Assembly: GCA_964631175.1 (NCBI GenBank) | Contig: CAZVWH010000027.1 | Location: 1 to 32,380 of the forward strand | Source of the DNA: CAZVWH01 sp964631175 | Lineage (GTDB): Bacteria; Planctomycetota; Phycisphaerae; Sedimentisphaerales; Anaerobacaceae | Direction of reading: 5' to 3' | Length of the DNA: 32,380 bases | Shown here: positions 14,536-22,904 of the stretch, piece after piece | How the letters are laid out: the number at the start of each line of letters is the position of its first letter | Numbering within the stretch: the stretch's first letter is position 1 | The notes under the pieces: generated by a model | Told to the model about the DNA's origin: nothing | The model's database searches: none | Seen by the model: the letters and a program-made list of their open reading frames with translations, nothing else | Program-made: the position numbers and the translations under genes

Positions 14536-15318
14536 ATGGTTCGTGTAAAAACCCCCCAAATAAATCCTTCGACAAGACTCAGGACAGGTTTGGGGGCTAA
14601 ACGTTTAGCCCCGCGATTTATCGCGGGGTTTTCATGCGCATTTAGTGTTATTGAACTGCTGGTGGTCATTGCAATTGTTGCGCTTTTACTTTCTATTCTT
14701 ACGCCATCGCTGATGAGGGCCAAGTCGATTGCTATGCGCATCAGATGTTCGCACAATCTTAAGCAAATCCATTTAGCCGTGAGTTTATACACCAATGCAA
14801 ACGACAATACTTACCCGTGTGCCCAGGACCCACTGCCGGCAGGCTATTGGTTGTGGATGGGACGCGGCTGGCGGTCGTACGTCCGTCCCTATCTGGACGA
14901 TAATATTGATCCCAATAATCCTTCCGTTTTGTTTTGCCCGCAGGACCGTATCGCCGCTGAAAAGTATGAGTCCACCAGCTACTCTTACTCGATGGCCTTT
15001 TACCACAGTCCTCAGCAAATAGACCAGATGGATAGCCCCGGTGACACATACGGCAGCGTTTCACCGCTCTGCATCCCGCAGCGAAGCTCCGATATAGCCA
15101 ATCCTGCTGGAAAGATTTTAATCGGTGAATGGCTAAGTAATCACCAGCCCATAGATGATGATAAAGGCTGGTGGTGCTGGCAGGGCCGGCGAAATTATCT
15201 TTTTGCTGACGGCCAGGTCATTTTCCTCAAGGCCTCTCAAATTCAGCCTGCACGCGACGGCCTTCCGGATGCAAATCTTACCATTCACGGCATTAAAGGC
15301 TTCGATTACCAACCGTAG
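14536..15318 (+). CDS. prepilin-like (type II/IV pilin) protein with repeat-encoded leader (about 240-260 aa)
   Basis: The protein has the prepilin N-terminal methylation motif FSVIELLVVIAIVALLLSIL, with the conserved Glu at +5, followed by LTPSLMRAKSIAMRIRCSHNLKQIHLAVSLYTN. It ends with a LFADGQVIFL element typical of the pseudopilin-like family abundant in planctomycetes, here with Trp rather than His ten residues before the DG. Such proteins insert in the inner membrane and assemble into pseudopili, or their exact role is unknown. The leader is odd: everything before the motif is encoded by a double-hairpin repeat, and the residue before the expected cleavage Phe is Ala (SCA-FSV), not the usual Gly. 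The start is uncertain: ATG at 14536, four bases after the glmS stop, or TTG at 14590. Confidence 0.75.
   Translation: MVRVKTPQINPSTRLRTGLGAKRLAPRFIAGFSCAFSVIELLVVIAIVALLLSILTPSLMRAKSIAMRIRCSHNLKQIHLAVSLYTNANDNTYPCAQDPLPAGYWLWMGRGWRSYVRPYLDDNIDPNNPSVLFCPQDRIAAEKYESTSYSYSMAFYHSPQQIDQMDSPGDTYGSVSPLCIPQRSSDIANPAGKILIGEWLSNHQPIDDDKGWWCWQGRRNYLFADGQVIFLKASQIQPARDGLPDANLTIHGIKGFDYQP
14552..14632. repeat. double-hairpin palindromic element, copy 2
   Basis: The left hairpin CCCCCAAA (14553-14560) / TTTGGGGG (14589-14596) holds a nested 24-base insert (14565-14588, TCCTTCGACAAGACTCAGGA and four more bases). That insert is the reverse complement, with a few changes, of the one in copy 1. The palindrome CTAAACGTTTAG (14597-14608) and the right hairpin CCCCGCGA-TTTA-TCGCGGGG (14609-14628), followed by TTTT, complete it. 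It overlaps the start of the prepilin-like gene. Confidence 0.85.
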
Positions 15319-15627
15319 AGAGCGACAGCTTATATTAAGAATCTGCTCTTAGAACCCCTTGTTCCTCAAAGAACATGCAATTTCTCTTGATATTATCCTT
15401 TCGATTGTATAGTATATATTTGAAGTAAAAGAGCGGTGTTTTCTTTCCAATCAGGCTCTTTTTCAGCAATCCGTCAAGGCTCGGCTCGTCCGCAGGCGGC
15501 ATCACTTTTGTAACGTGCCTTGCCGAGACTGATACGGTGAGGGGAGGTTTAAGCAGGTCAGTCACAGCCTTTAGACCGTGAGGAGGTAGAGTTAAGTCCG
15601 CTTTACTTGTAGGAAAGAAGGAATCGT
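15319..15627. other. 309-bp spacer without a recognised gene
   Basis: A minus-strand open frame of 101 codons crosses this spacer but has no recognisable motif, and its start lies inside the 5' end of the lyase gene. A GTGAGGAGG-type sequence near 15580 and GTAGGAAAGAAGG just before 15628 could serve as ribosome-binding signals for the lyase. I see no clear promoter or terminator. Confidence 0.3.
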
Positions 15628-17658
15628 ATGGACAAGTCAAAGACTATAATGTCAAGAATTATAATAATGGTGCTTATCACCTTCGCCGTGACATTACTTT
15701 TTGTGGACACGGCAAGCGCTCAGCGGTATATGGAAAAACTGGATCGTGGAGTGGTTGCTATTAATCAAGGCGACGGTAAAGTATATGTGGGATGGCGTAT
15801 GCTGGGAACCGACCCCAATGATATTGCATTCAATCTCTACTGTTCCACGGCCTGTGGAGATCCCCTCAAGCTCAACAATGAATCCATAATACAAAGCACT
15901 AATTTCGTCGATACCGGCGTCAACCTTAAACAGTCAAACTCCTACTTCATTCGGCCTGTATTAAATAGCCAGGAGCAAGCGGCAAGCAAACCTTTTACTC
16001 TACCGGCCAATGCTGCCGTACAGCAATACATCTCAATTGCCCTTCAGACCCCCGCTGGTTATACTCCCAACGATGCCTCTGTGGGAGACTTGGATGGCGA
16101 CAGCGAGTATGAGCTTGTCTTACACCAAACGGGATTAAGTCATGATAACGCCCACGACGGTTTCACGAGTGAACCTATTCTTCAAGCCTACAAACTGGAT
16201 GGTACTTTTCTCTGGGAAATTAATTTAGGAAGGAACATTCGTGAAGGCGCTCACTATACCCAATTTATGGTTTATGATCTGGATTGTGACGGCAGAGCTG
16301 AGGTTGCCTGTAAGACGGCGGATGGAACAATCGACGGAGTAGGTAACGTCATTGGTGACGCAGAAGCGGATTACTGCAATGCGCAGGGCCGTATTCTTAC
16401 CGGGCCGGAGTTTCTTACCATCTTTGACGGCTTGACCGGTGCTGCACTTGTCACGGTTGATTATATCCCTCCCAGGCACCCGGATACGCTATTTCCGACC
16501 CCTCAACAGCTCAAGGATATATGGGGCGATGATTACGGTAATCGCATGGACCGATTTCTGGCTTGCATTGCATACCTTGACGGCGAACGACCGAGCCTTG
16601 TTATGTGCCGTGGCTACTACCACGGACGAGACGGCTACCCCGGCCGCACCGTCCTGGCTGCCTGGAATTGGCGAGACGGCCAGTTGACCAATGAGTGGAC
16701 CTTTGACACCATGTTCGGCCCGCCGGAAAACGACCCTTATCGCGGCCAGGGCAATCATAATCTCGCCGTCGGTGACGTTGACGGCGATGGTAAAGATGAA
16801 ATTGTGTATGGAGCTTGTTGTATAGATGATGATGGGACAGGACTTTATTCAACAGGTTTAGGCCATGGAGATGCGATGCATCTATCCGATATGGACCCTA
16901 ATAGACCCGGTTTGGAGGTGTTTGACATCCATGAAAATCCCAATCACGAGTATGGTGTGGAATTTCGTGATGCAGGAACCGGAGAAGTTATATGGGGAGC
17001 AGGGCCATACGTAGATGTGGGAAGAGGTGTAGCTATGGATATTGACCCCCGGCATCGCGGATATGAGTGCTGGGCTAGTGGCGGCGCTACTTTTGCAAAT
17101 GCCCTGTTTAACTGCAAAGGCCAGATTATTGCTAATGCCAAGCCAAGGTCCACTAATTTTGGAGTTTGGTGGGATGGTGATTTGCTTCGTGAAATACTGA
17201 ATAGTAATCGAATTTCCAAGTGGAATTGGACAAATAGTGTGGATATTACAATTTTTACAGCTTACAATTGTTCCTCAAATAATGGATCAAAATCAACCCC
17301 GGCTTTGTGTGCCGATATTTTGGGCGACTGGCGGGAAGAAGTAATTTGGAGAACTCTCAACAGCCAAGAGCTGCGCATCTTTACGACGACCATACCGACA
17401 AACTACCGTTTTTTTACTTTTATGCATGACCCTATATACAGGCTGAGCGTGGCTTGGCAGAACGTAGCATATAATCAGCCTACTCAAACTGGTTTTTATA
17501 TGGGTGATGGCATGGCTGAACCGCCGCGCCCCGCGATAATAATGGACGTTAATGAAGTATCTGAAGAATCTGCAGAAACCCTTGAAACTGGTGATTTCAG
17601 CAGTTTTTATGGTGGGATAAACTCCACTCTACTTGATACCCAGAACGTCGGCCATTGA
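15628..17658 (+). CDS. rhamnogalacturonan lyase, polysaccharide lyase family 11 (676 aa)
   Basis: PL11 enzymes cleave the rhamnogalacturonan-I backbone of pectin by calcium-dependent beta-elimination on a beta-propeller. A signal peptide ends near residue 31 (TASA-QRYME). The start of the mature domain, RYMEKLDRGVVAINQGDGKVYVGWRMLGTDPNDIAFN, is diagnostic. Further family blocks are DASVGDLDGDSEYELVL, VYDLDCDGRAEVACKTADGT, VGDVDGDGKDEIVYG and NQPTQTGFYMGDGM. Several DxDxDG loops likely bind calcium. A tail of about 35 residues after PPRPAIIMD matches no dockerin or anchor and ends inside the opposing dapB gene, so the natural C-terminus may have been lost. Relatives are YesW and YesX of Bacillus. 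It is probably secreted to degrade plant pectin. Confidence 0.93.
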   Translation: MDKSKTIMSRIIIMVLITFAVTLLFVDTASAQRYMEKLDRGVVAINQGDGKVYVGWRMLGTDPNDIAFNLYCSTACGDPLKLNNESIIQSTNFVDTGVNLKQSNSYFIRPVLNSQEQAASKPFTLPANAAVQQYISIALQTPAGYTPNDASVGDLDGDSEYELVLHQTGLSHDNAHDGFTSEPILQAYKLDGTFLWEINLGRNIREGAHYTQFMVYDLDCDGRAEVACKTADGTIDGVGNVIGDAEADYCNAQGRILTGPEFLTIFDGLTGAALVTVDYIPPRHPDTLFPTPQQLKDIWGDDYGNRMDRFLACIAYLDGERPSLVMCRGYYHGRDGYPGRTVLAAWNWRDGQLTNEWTFDTMFGPPENDPYRGQGNHNLAVGDVDGDGKDEIVYGACCIDDDGTGLYSTGLGHGDAMHLSDMDPNRPGLEVFDIHENPNHEYGVEFRDAGTGEVIWGAGPYVDVGRGVAMDIDPRHRGYECWASGGATFANALFNCKGQIIANAKPRSTNFGVWWDGDLLREILNSNRISKWNWTNSVDITIFTAYNCSSNNGSKSTPALCADILGDWREEVIWRTLNSQELRIFTTTIPTNYRFFTFMHDPIYRLSVAWQNVAYNQPTQTGFYMGDGMAEPPRPAIIMDVNEVSEESAETLETGDFSSFYGGINSTLLDTQNVGH

Positions 17659-18453
17659 ATACAGACCCGACTTTTTACCAATTAGCCATTCTGCTGCTCG
17701 TAGTGCTCCGCGCGCGAAAGTGTCTCTGCTATGGGCGGTATGACTGAAGGTGATTGTCTCGCCGAGTGTGCTGAATAAAATAGTGTGTTTTCCGGTGATG
17801 TCCCCTGCCCTTATAGCGTGCATGCCGATGGGGCCTTTCTGTCGCAAGGTGTTTTTGCCGCTTCTGCCGTGAATAAGAGCACCTGGGAAATCTCGACCGG
17901 TCACCTTGCATATATTTTCAGCTAATGTAAGAGCACTGCCGCTTGGAGCATCTTTTTTGAAGCGATGGTGCTGCTCCATTATCTCGATATCGTATTGTTC
18001 GCCGAGCGTATTTGCAACCTTACCCACCAAAGAAAATAAAAGATTCATCCCCGCGCTCATATTAGTCGTATATACAACCGCAATACTCTTGGAGGCTGTT
18101 TCGATTTTTTCACGCTGTGCATCGCTCAGGCCGGTTGTGCCCAAAACTAAGGAAACGCTGTTTTCAGCACAGTAATCAATGGTTTTATCCGCCGCCTCCG
18201 GCTGCGAAAAATCGATTGTCACATCAGCATCGGCCTGTCGAGAGCCTCCAGGTCGAGCGACTGGATAGCTGCTGTCGAGTTTAACATTTATCGGCTCTGC
18301 TGCAGCCAAGAGCCCTGCATCTTTGCCGACGTCCGGATGGTTTTGTCTTTCCACCGCTGCAACAATATCGAACCTGCCGGATTCAATAGCCAATGATAGT
18401 ATCCGTCGGCCCATTCTTCCAGCGGCCCCGACAACTACGAGTTTAGGCTTCAT
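17629..18453 (-). CDS. dapB: 4-hydroxy-tetrahydrodipicolinate reductase DapB (274 aa)
   Basis: DapB reduces hydroxy-tetrahydrodipicolinate with NAD(P)H in the lysine and diaminopimelate pathway. It starts LVVVGAAGRMGRRIL, a Rossmann nucleotide-binding loop. The family signature EQHHRFKKDAPSGSAL holds the catalytic His and Lys, and DFSQPEAADKTIDYC and GTTGLSDAQ are further family blocks. The length is normal. A purine-rich ribosome-binding site (AGGAGGTAGC) precedes the ATG. It is convergent with the PL11 gene and the two coding ends overlap by 30 bp. Its role in making diaminopimelate for peptidoglycan is fitting for this organism. Confidence 0.96.
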   Translation of the reverse strand: MKPKLVVVGAAGRMGRRILSLAIESGRFDIVAAVERQNHPDVGKDAGLLAAAEPINVKLDSSYPVARPGGSRQADADVTIDFSQPEAADKTIDYCAENSVSLVLGTTGLSDAQREKIETASKSIAVVYTTNMSAGMNLLFSLVGKVANTLGEQYDIEIMEQHHRFKKDAPSGSALTLAENICKVTGRDFPGALIHGRSGKNTLRQKGPIGMHAIRAGDITGKHTILFSTLGETITFSHTAHSRDTFARGALRAAEWLIGKKSGLYSMADVLGIK

Positions 18454-18499
18454 TGCTACCTCCTTGAATTCGTTCAGCTAAGACGGTGCTTACGGAGAA

Positions 18500-18572
18500 C
18501 GGTTGCGTCCGCCTTGGGCGGATCACGGTTACGTTTTACGTATGACGTTTAACGAAACGAGTAGCGCAACCG
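18500..18572. repeat. palindromic intergenic unit upstream of dapB
   Basis: The outer inverted repeat is CGGTTGCG (18500-18507) / CGCAACCG (18565-18572). Immediately inside its left arm is a hairpin, TCCGCC-TTG-GGCGGA (18508-18522), and the interior is a low-complexity ACGTTTTACGTATGACGTTTAACG stretch. It looks like a small dispersed palindromic repeat. It lies upstream of dapB and may be part of its leader. Confidence 0.45.
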
Positions 18573-18586
18573 CTAAACGAAAGACC

Positions 18587-18796
18587 ATTTTAGGCAGGCT
18601 CTTGAACTTGTTTTTCTTCTGGTTTGTTTTTCTCAGATAGANNNNNNNNNNNNNNNNNNNNNNNNNNNNNNNNNNNNNNNNNNNNNNNNNNNNNNNNNNN
18701 NNNNNNNNNNNNNNNNNNNNNNNNNNNNNNNNNNNNNNNNNATTTTAGGCAGGCTCTTGAACTTGTTTTTCTTCTGGTTTGTTTTTCTCAGATAGA
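18587..18796. other. scaffold gap (100 N) flanked by an exact 55-base duplication
   Basis: Bases 18587-18641 and 18742-18796 are identical over 55 bases, starting ATTTTAGGCAGGCTCTTGAA. The gap between them is exactly 100 N. This is the signature of two contigs that share a terminal k-mer (k=55) and were joined without merging. The true chromosome is probably continuous here with only one copy and no missing sequence. The duplicated piece codes for the C-terminus of the glycosyltransferase. Confidence 0.9.
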
Positions 18797-21114
18797 TGCT
18801 CTATCGGAATCGATTGTTTAGCTATTTGCTCTATAATGTCGGTTTGCTGCAGGGCGGCAGTTTCGCCGACTTTTATTTTGTCCACAATGGTATAACTTTC
18901 GACTATAGTCAACAGGCTCAGCAAAAAACTGAGCATACCTTCCGCTCCCTGATTGATATTAACGCCGCCAGACGTTAGACCGTCGTAGCATCCCTTGGTT
19001 CTAAAGTCGTAAAGTTGAATATGTAAATCGTTTTCGCCGAGGAACCAATCGAAGGCTTTTCTTTGCAGGGTTAAAAAACTGCTGTCCTGCGTAGCGTCAT
19101 AAGCAGCCCCGAACATCAGAACAGAACCGGCCGCTTCAATCGGCTGCTGGTCAAACTGAGCTTTTGTCCCTCCACGTTCGTACCACCCATTGCAGCCGAC
19201 AAAGCTGAAGTGGTCACCGTTGAATGTGTGTTCCAAAAGAAATTTACACGTTTTTTCAGCAATACTGATATACTTTTTATTTTCCAGGGTCGAGCCTGCT
19301 ACAAAGAGCGAGTACGGCAAAACGGCATTGTCATAGGTCAGGGCATCCTCAAACCACTGCCAATCTGGATAATGATTTTCTTCATACTGAGCCACAAGAC
19401 CATCTGCAGCTATCTTTAATTGGCGTTTGATGTCACTGGCCCCTGGGAACTGTTTGAGATAATCAGACATACCGAGTATTGAATACGCCATACCTCTTGG
19501 ATATTGCTTTTGAATATTTGCAACGGACCTGTCAAAGCAGTCTTTGATAATGGGTAAGTACGTTGGTGAAGGCGGGTTTGCCATGACCGCTCCGAGCGCC
19601 CATAATGCCCTACCAAAAGCATCATTTATCGGTTCGTTCTTAACCCAGGTTCTGTCAAAATTCATAAAGTTTCTGATCGAGCCGTCTTTGCTCTGTGAAT
19701 GCAAGACAAAGGACAGGTATATATCGAAGAGCCGCATAGCTTCCGATCCAGGATATTGTCCAGAATATTTGCACATGGCAATTACGGCTCTGGCGTTGTC
19801 ATCAGTGCAATAGCCATAGTCACGATTTGGTATTGTGAATTTTGCGTGCTGATATAAACCGGTGTCATCGGTTAGTTTTATCAAATGGTCTAACGAGGGC
19901 TCGGGTACTTCAATACTTGAAATTGCCTTGTCTGCTGATGGCGTAATTCTTGTGGCAACACGGACTGGTATTTGCTTTGCGCTGAATAGCTTCCAGTAAA
20001 TCTGGCCGATTTTAGGCCAGGTTCTTGATCTGCCATACTCATACGCCCGTCTTCGTAATGAATAAAACAGAGAATCATTCCGAAGTATTTCCTCTATTGC
20101 TTCAGCTAATTTTTTCGAGTCACCAAAAGGTACGAGTTTGCCTCTGCCATCGGCCAGCAGCTCTTCAGCCGCCCAATAAGGAGTCGAGACAACAGCTTTA
20201 CCCGTGCCGACCGCAAATGATAACGTGCCGCTGGTCAATTGCTCTCTGCTTAGGTACGGGGTGACATAGATATCGGCTGCACAGAGAAAGTTATGAAGCT
20301 CTTCGTCGTGAACAAACCTGTTATGAAAAATGACATTCTCCTGCAAGCCCAATTCTTTTACCATCTGCTGTAAGCTGAATCTATAAGATTCGCCTTCTTG
20401 TTTTAGTACGGATGGATGCGTCATACCTAAGATTATGTAAACAACGGACGGCTCAGCTTTGATTATAGAAAGCATCGCCTTGAGCATCACCTCTATACCT
20501 TTATTCTTGTTAAGTAGGCCAAAGGTTAAAATAGTTTTCCTGCCTTCCATGTCAAATTTGTGCTTATAGTAATTACTGTCAACGAAAGGCAAATCAGGTA
20601 TGCCATGCGCAATCAATCCCACCTTCTTGCCGGATATACCATAGATGTCCCGCAACATATCGACGCCGCGTTCATTCATAGTGATAACTTTATATGACGC
20701 ATTGCAGACGTCAACTAACGACTTGTAGTAAGCTGAATTTGGGTCCTCAAGAACCGTATGGAGAGTTGTTATTACGGGGGCTTTTAGCCTGTTGAGCAAT
20801 AAGCTCAGATACGAGCCTGCATCGCCACCAAAGAGGCCAAACTCGTGCTGGACGGAAACTAAGTCAACATGGCTGAAATTAATATAATCGGCTGCTGAAA
20901 TATAATCATTTCTAACGTTTTGGCGAATCTCGAACTTAACAGGATCATTGTACTTATGGTCACCCGACTGCAGCGCCACTACCAAAGGTTCAAACTCCCC
21001 CTTAGCGGATGATGCAATGCTGTTAATAAGATCAGAAGTAAAGGTCGCAATTCCACATTTTCTTGGAAGAAAAGAAGCTACAAACGCCACCTTTTTAAGA
21101 GTGCCCTTTATCAT
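18745..21114 (-). CDS. GT4-type glycosyltransferase with helical C-terminal domain (789 aa)
   Basis: The N-terminal half (about 1-390) is a GT-B glycosyltransferase of the GT4 kind: VAFVASFLPRKCGIATFTSDL at the start, VSVQHEFGLFGG, GLLNKNKGIEVMLKA, and the donor-site EX7E region YLSREQLTSGTLSFAVGTGKAVVSTPYWAAEELL. The C-terminal half (about 400-760) is a predominantly helical region with repeated aromatic and acidic blocks (DDNARAVIAMCKYSG, DWQWFEDALTYDNAVLPYSLF), resembling six-hairpin (alpha/alpha) toroid domains. This fusion is known in glycogen or cell-wall polysaccharide clusters of several phyla. It probably transfers sugar to, or extends, a polysaccharide. The ATG at 21114 (MIKGTLKKVAF) is preferred over TTG at 21141. 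The last codons lie in the duplicated gap flank. Confidence 0.85.
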   Translation of the reverse strand: MIKGTLKKVAFVASFLPRKCGIATFTSDLINSIASSAKGEFEPLVVALQSGDHKYNDPVKFEIRQNVRNDYISAADYINFSHVDLVSVQHEFGLFGGDAGSYLSLLLNRLKAPVITTLHTVLEDPNSAYYKSLVDVCNASYKVITMNERGVDMLRDIYGISGKKVGLIAHGIPDLPFVDSNYYKHKFDMEGRKTILTFGLLNKNKGIEVMLKAMLSIIKAEPSVVYIILGMTHPSVLKQEGESYRFSLQQMVKELGLQENVIFHNRFVHDEELHNFLCAADIYVTPYLSREQLTSGTLSFAVGTGKAVVSTPYWAAEELLADGRGKLVPFGDSKKLAEAIEEILRNDSLFYSLRRRAYEYGRSRTWPKIGQIYWKLFSAKQIPVRVATRITPSADKAISSIEVPEPSLDHLIKLTDDTGLYQHAKFTIPNRDYGYCTDDNARAVIAMCKYSGQYPGSEAMRLFDIYLSFVLHSQSKDGSIRNFMNFDRTWVKNEPINDAFGRALWALGAVMANPPSPTYLPIIKDCFDRSVANIQKQYPRGMAYSILGMSDYLKQFPGASDIKRQLKIAADGLVAQYEENHYPDWQWFEDALTYDNAVLPYSLFVAGSTLENKKYISIAEKTCKFLLEHTFNGDHFSFVGCNGWYERGGTKAQFDQQPIEAAGSVLMFGAAYDATQDSSFLTLQRKAFDWFLGENDLHIQLYDFRTKGCYDGLTSGGVNINQGAEGMLSFLLSLLTIVESYTIVDKIKVGETAALQQTDIIEQIAKQSIPIEHLSEKNKPEEKQVQEPA

Positions 21115-21498
21115 TAGTAAAATCCAAACTAATATAAGCAAAAATACTTACTTTAATTGTAGAGCGAGTATATAAAATTGTCAAACAAATTGAGGCTTTT
21201 AATACTCGCTGCTTGGCCTAATAAATATAAAGCTATCCAAATTATACAACATATTGAATATCTCTTACTTAAAAACCTCAATATATTGATTATAGCTTTA
21301 CAAGCTGTTATAATAAAGGTAGTTACAATTCAATTAGGCCAACAAGAGATAGTATTTTTTGCCGGGCTTAGCTAACATTGTGCGTAAGATATACAGGGGA
21401 TCAAAAAATACCTTAAAATTTATAGATAATTTTAAACCAAAAAACTAAATTTCAGTATATAATACTACTGAGATTATAGGAATAGTAGGAAAAATCTC
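21115..21498. promoter_or_regulatory. AT-rich divergent intergenic region with Rrf2 promoter/operator candidate
   Basis: There is no convincing gene in these 384 bases. Just upstream of the Rrf2-type gene, a perfect palindrome AGTAT-ATA-ATACT (21454-21466) overlaps a consensus -10 TATAAT (21458-21463). No good -35 is present. A second inverted pair, CTACT/AGTAG, follows at about 21465-21488. A dyad sitting on the -10 beside an Rrf2 gene fits autorepression, as known for IscR and CymR. The binding protein is inferred. Confidence 0.5.
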
Positions 21499-21933
21499 AT
21501 GAAACTTTCTACTCGCACAAGATATGGAATAAGAGCCGTGTTAGAATTGGCTATAACTTATGGACAGGGACCGTTGCAGCTTAAAGTCATTGCCCAGCAT
21601 CAGGATATATCTGTGAAGTATCTTGAACAGATAATAGCTATGCTCAAATCAGGAGGATTCGTCCGGAGTGTAAGAGGTGCCAGAGGCGGATATATTCTTG
21701 CCAAATCGCCAGATCAGATTAAACTAAGCGATATTCTTGATTGTCTGGAGGGACTTACAAGTATTATTGAGTGTGTTGAAAATGAATATTATTGTTCCCG
21801 TGTTGCTGACTGCATTGCAAGGCAGCTTTGGGCTCAGGTGCAAAAGGCGATTAATGATGTGCTACAAGCTGTAACGCTACAGGATCTGATTGATAAGTCG
21901 AAGGATAAACAGGCCTTAGATTTTCAAATATGA
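21499..21933 (+). CDS. Rrf2-family (IscR-like) transcriptional regulator (144 aa)
   Basis: This is a winged-helix regulator of the Rrf2 family, which includes the Fe-S sensor IscR and the cysteine regulator CymR. The family signature is clear: MKLSTRTRYGIRAVLELA, ISVKYLEQIIAMLKSGGFVRSVRGARGGYILAK. Cysteines at 92, 99 and 105, in a C-X6-C-X5-C spacing followed by ARQLW, closely match the cluster-ligating cysteines of IscR, so it could bind an Fe-S cluster. It lies immediately upstream of cysK, cysE, nadA and, further on, nifU and nifS, which are precisely the functions such a regulator controls. A dyad over its own -10 suggests autoregulation. Whether it senses cluster status or cysteine supply cannot be decided from sequence. 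Confidence 0.93.
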   Translation: MKLSTRTRYGIRAVLELAITYGQGPLQLKVIAQHQDISVKYLEQIIAMLKSGGFVRSVRGARGGYILAKSPDQIKLSDILDCLEGLTSIIECVENEYYCSRVADCIARQLWAQVQKAINDVLQAVTLQDLIDKSKDKQALDFQI

Positions 21934-21954
21934 ATAATATCGTGGTGTAAAATT

Positions 21955-22875
21955 ATGAGTGCTATATTTGAAGACATAACAACTGCAGTCGGATATACAC
22001 CGTTGGTTCAAATCAACAAACTTGGCGTAGATACAGCTACCATCCTGGCCAAGCTTGAATTTTACAATCCCTGCGGCAGTATTAAGGATAGAATTGCATT
22101 GTCGATGATAGAAGCTGCGGAGCAGCAGGGGCTTATAAAGCCCGATACTATTATCGTTGAGCCGACCAGTGGCAATACGGGGATAGGGCTTGCCTTTGTT
22201 TGTGCTGCGAAGGGATATAAATTGATCCTGACAATGCCTGAGTCGATGAGCATTGAGCGAAGAAAAATATTGCGGGTATTCGGGGCGGAGATCGTGCTGA
22301 CGCCGGCCGAACGTGGCATGACCGGGGCTGTGGAAAAAGCCGAGCAGCTCGTGGCGGAAAATCCTAATGCCTTTATGCCGCAGCAATTTAAGAATCCCGC
22401 TAATCCACAGATTCACAGAGAGACTACCGCAAAGGAGATTTGGGCAGATTCTGATCACAAAGTTGACATTTTTATCGCAGGCGTAGGAACAGGTGGAACA
22501 ATAACAGGATGTGGCGAAGTATTTAAGCAGCACAATAAAGACATAAAAGTAATAGCGGTGGAGCCAAAGGATTCGCCGGTCCTTTCCGGCGGCAAGCCGG
22601 GCTTGCATAAGATACAAGGTATCGGAGCTGGATTTGTCCCACAGGTATTGAACATTGATATAATCGATGAAATTATCCAGGTATCAAATGAGGATGCTAT
22701 AGATACAACCAGGCAATTAGCATCAAAAGAGGGTATATTGGCGGGAATAAGTTCAGGTGCTGCGATGTGGGCGGCAATACAGGTCTCACATCGCGATGAA
22801 AGCCGAGGTAAAATAATTGTTGTAATTCTGCCTGATACCGGCGAAAGATATATCTCTACCGGTATGTTTCACTAA
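21955..22875 (+). CDS. cysK: cysteine synthase CysK (O-acetylserine sulfhydrylase, 306 aa)
   Basis: CysK is a PLP enzyme that joins sulfide and O-acetylserine to give cysteine. The PLP lysine is in NPCGSIKDRIALSMIE near residue 44. The substrate loop PTSGNTGIGLAF and the PLP-phosphate loop GVGTGGTITGCGEVF are intact, and GISSGAAMWAA and LPDTGERY close the protein. The length is typical. It starts 21 bp after the regulator and 29 bp before cysE, so the three genes probably form an operon. Confidence 0.95.
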   Translation: MSAIFEDITTAVGYTPLVQINKLGVDTATILAKLEFYNPCGSIKDRIALSMIEAAEQQGLIKPDTIIVEPTSGNTGIGLAFVCAAKGYKLILTMPESMSIERRKILRVFGAEIVLTPAERGMTGAVEKAEQLVAENPNAFMPQQFKNPANPQIHRETTAKEIWADSDHKVDIFIAGVGTGGTITGCGEVFKQHNKDIKVIAVEPKDSPVLSGGKPGLHKIQGIGAGFVPQVLNIDIIDEIIQVSNEDAIDTTRQLASKEGILAGISSGAAMWAAIQVSHRDESRGKIIVVILPDTGERYISTGMFH

Positions 22876-22904
22876 CAAACTTTTGTTTTTCCGAAAGGCT
22901 CATA

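Noticed and set aside
15335..15640. 101-codon minus-strand frame in the spacer before the PL11 lyase
   Set aside because: No motif, implausible composition, and its start lies inside the lyase gene start on the other strand.
18624..18821. Open frame running through the N gap
   Set aside because: It exists only because the gap was filled with N; the flanks are a duplicated contig end.
21178..21375. 65-codon hydrophobic frame in the region upstream of the Rrf2 gene
   Set aside because: No ribosome-binding site, very AT-rich, and no family resemblance; hydrophobic frames arise easily in AT-rich DNA.
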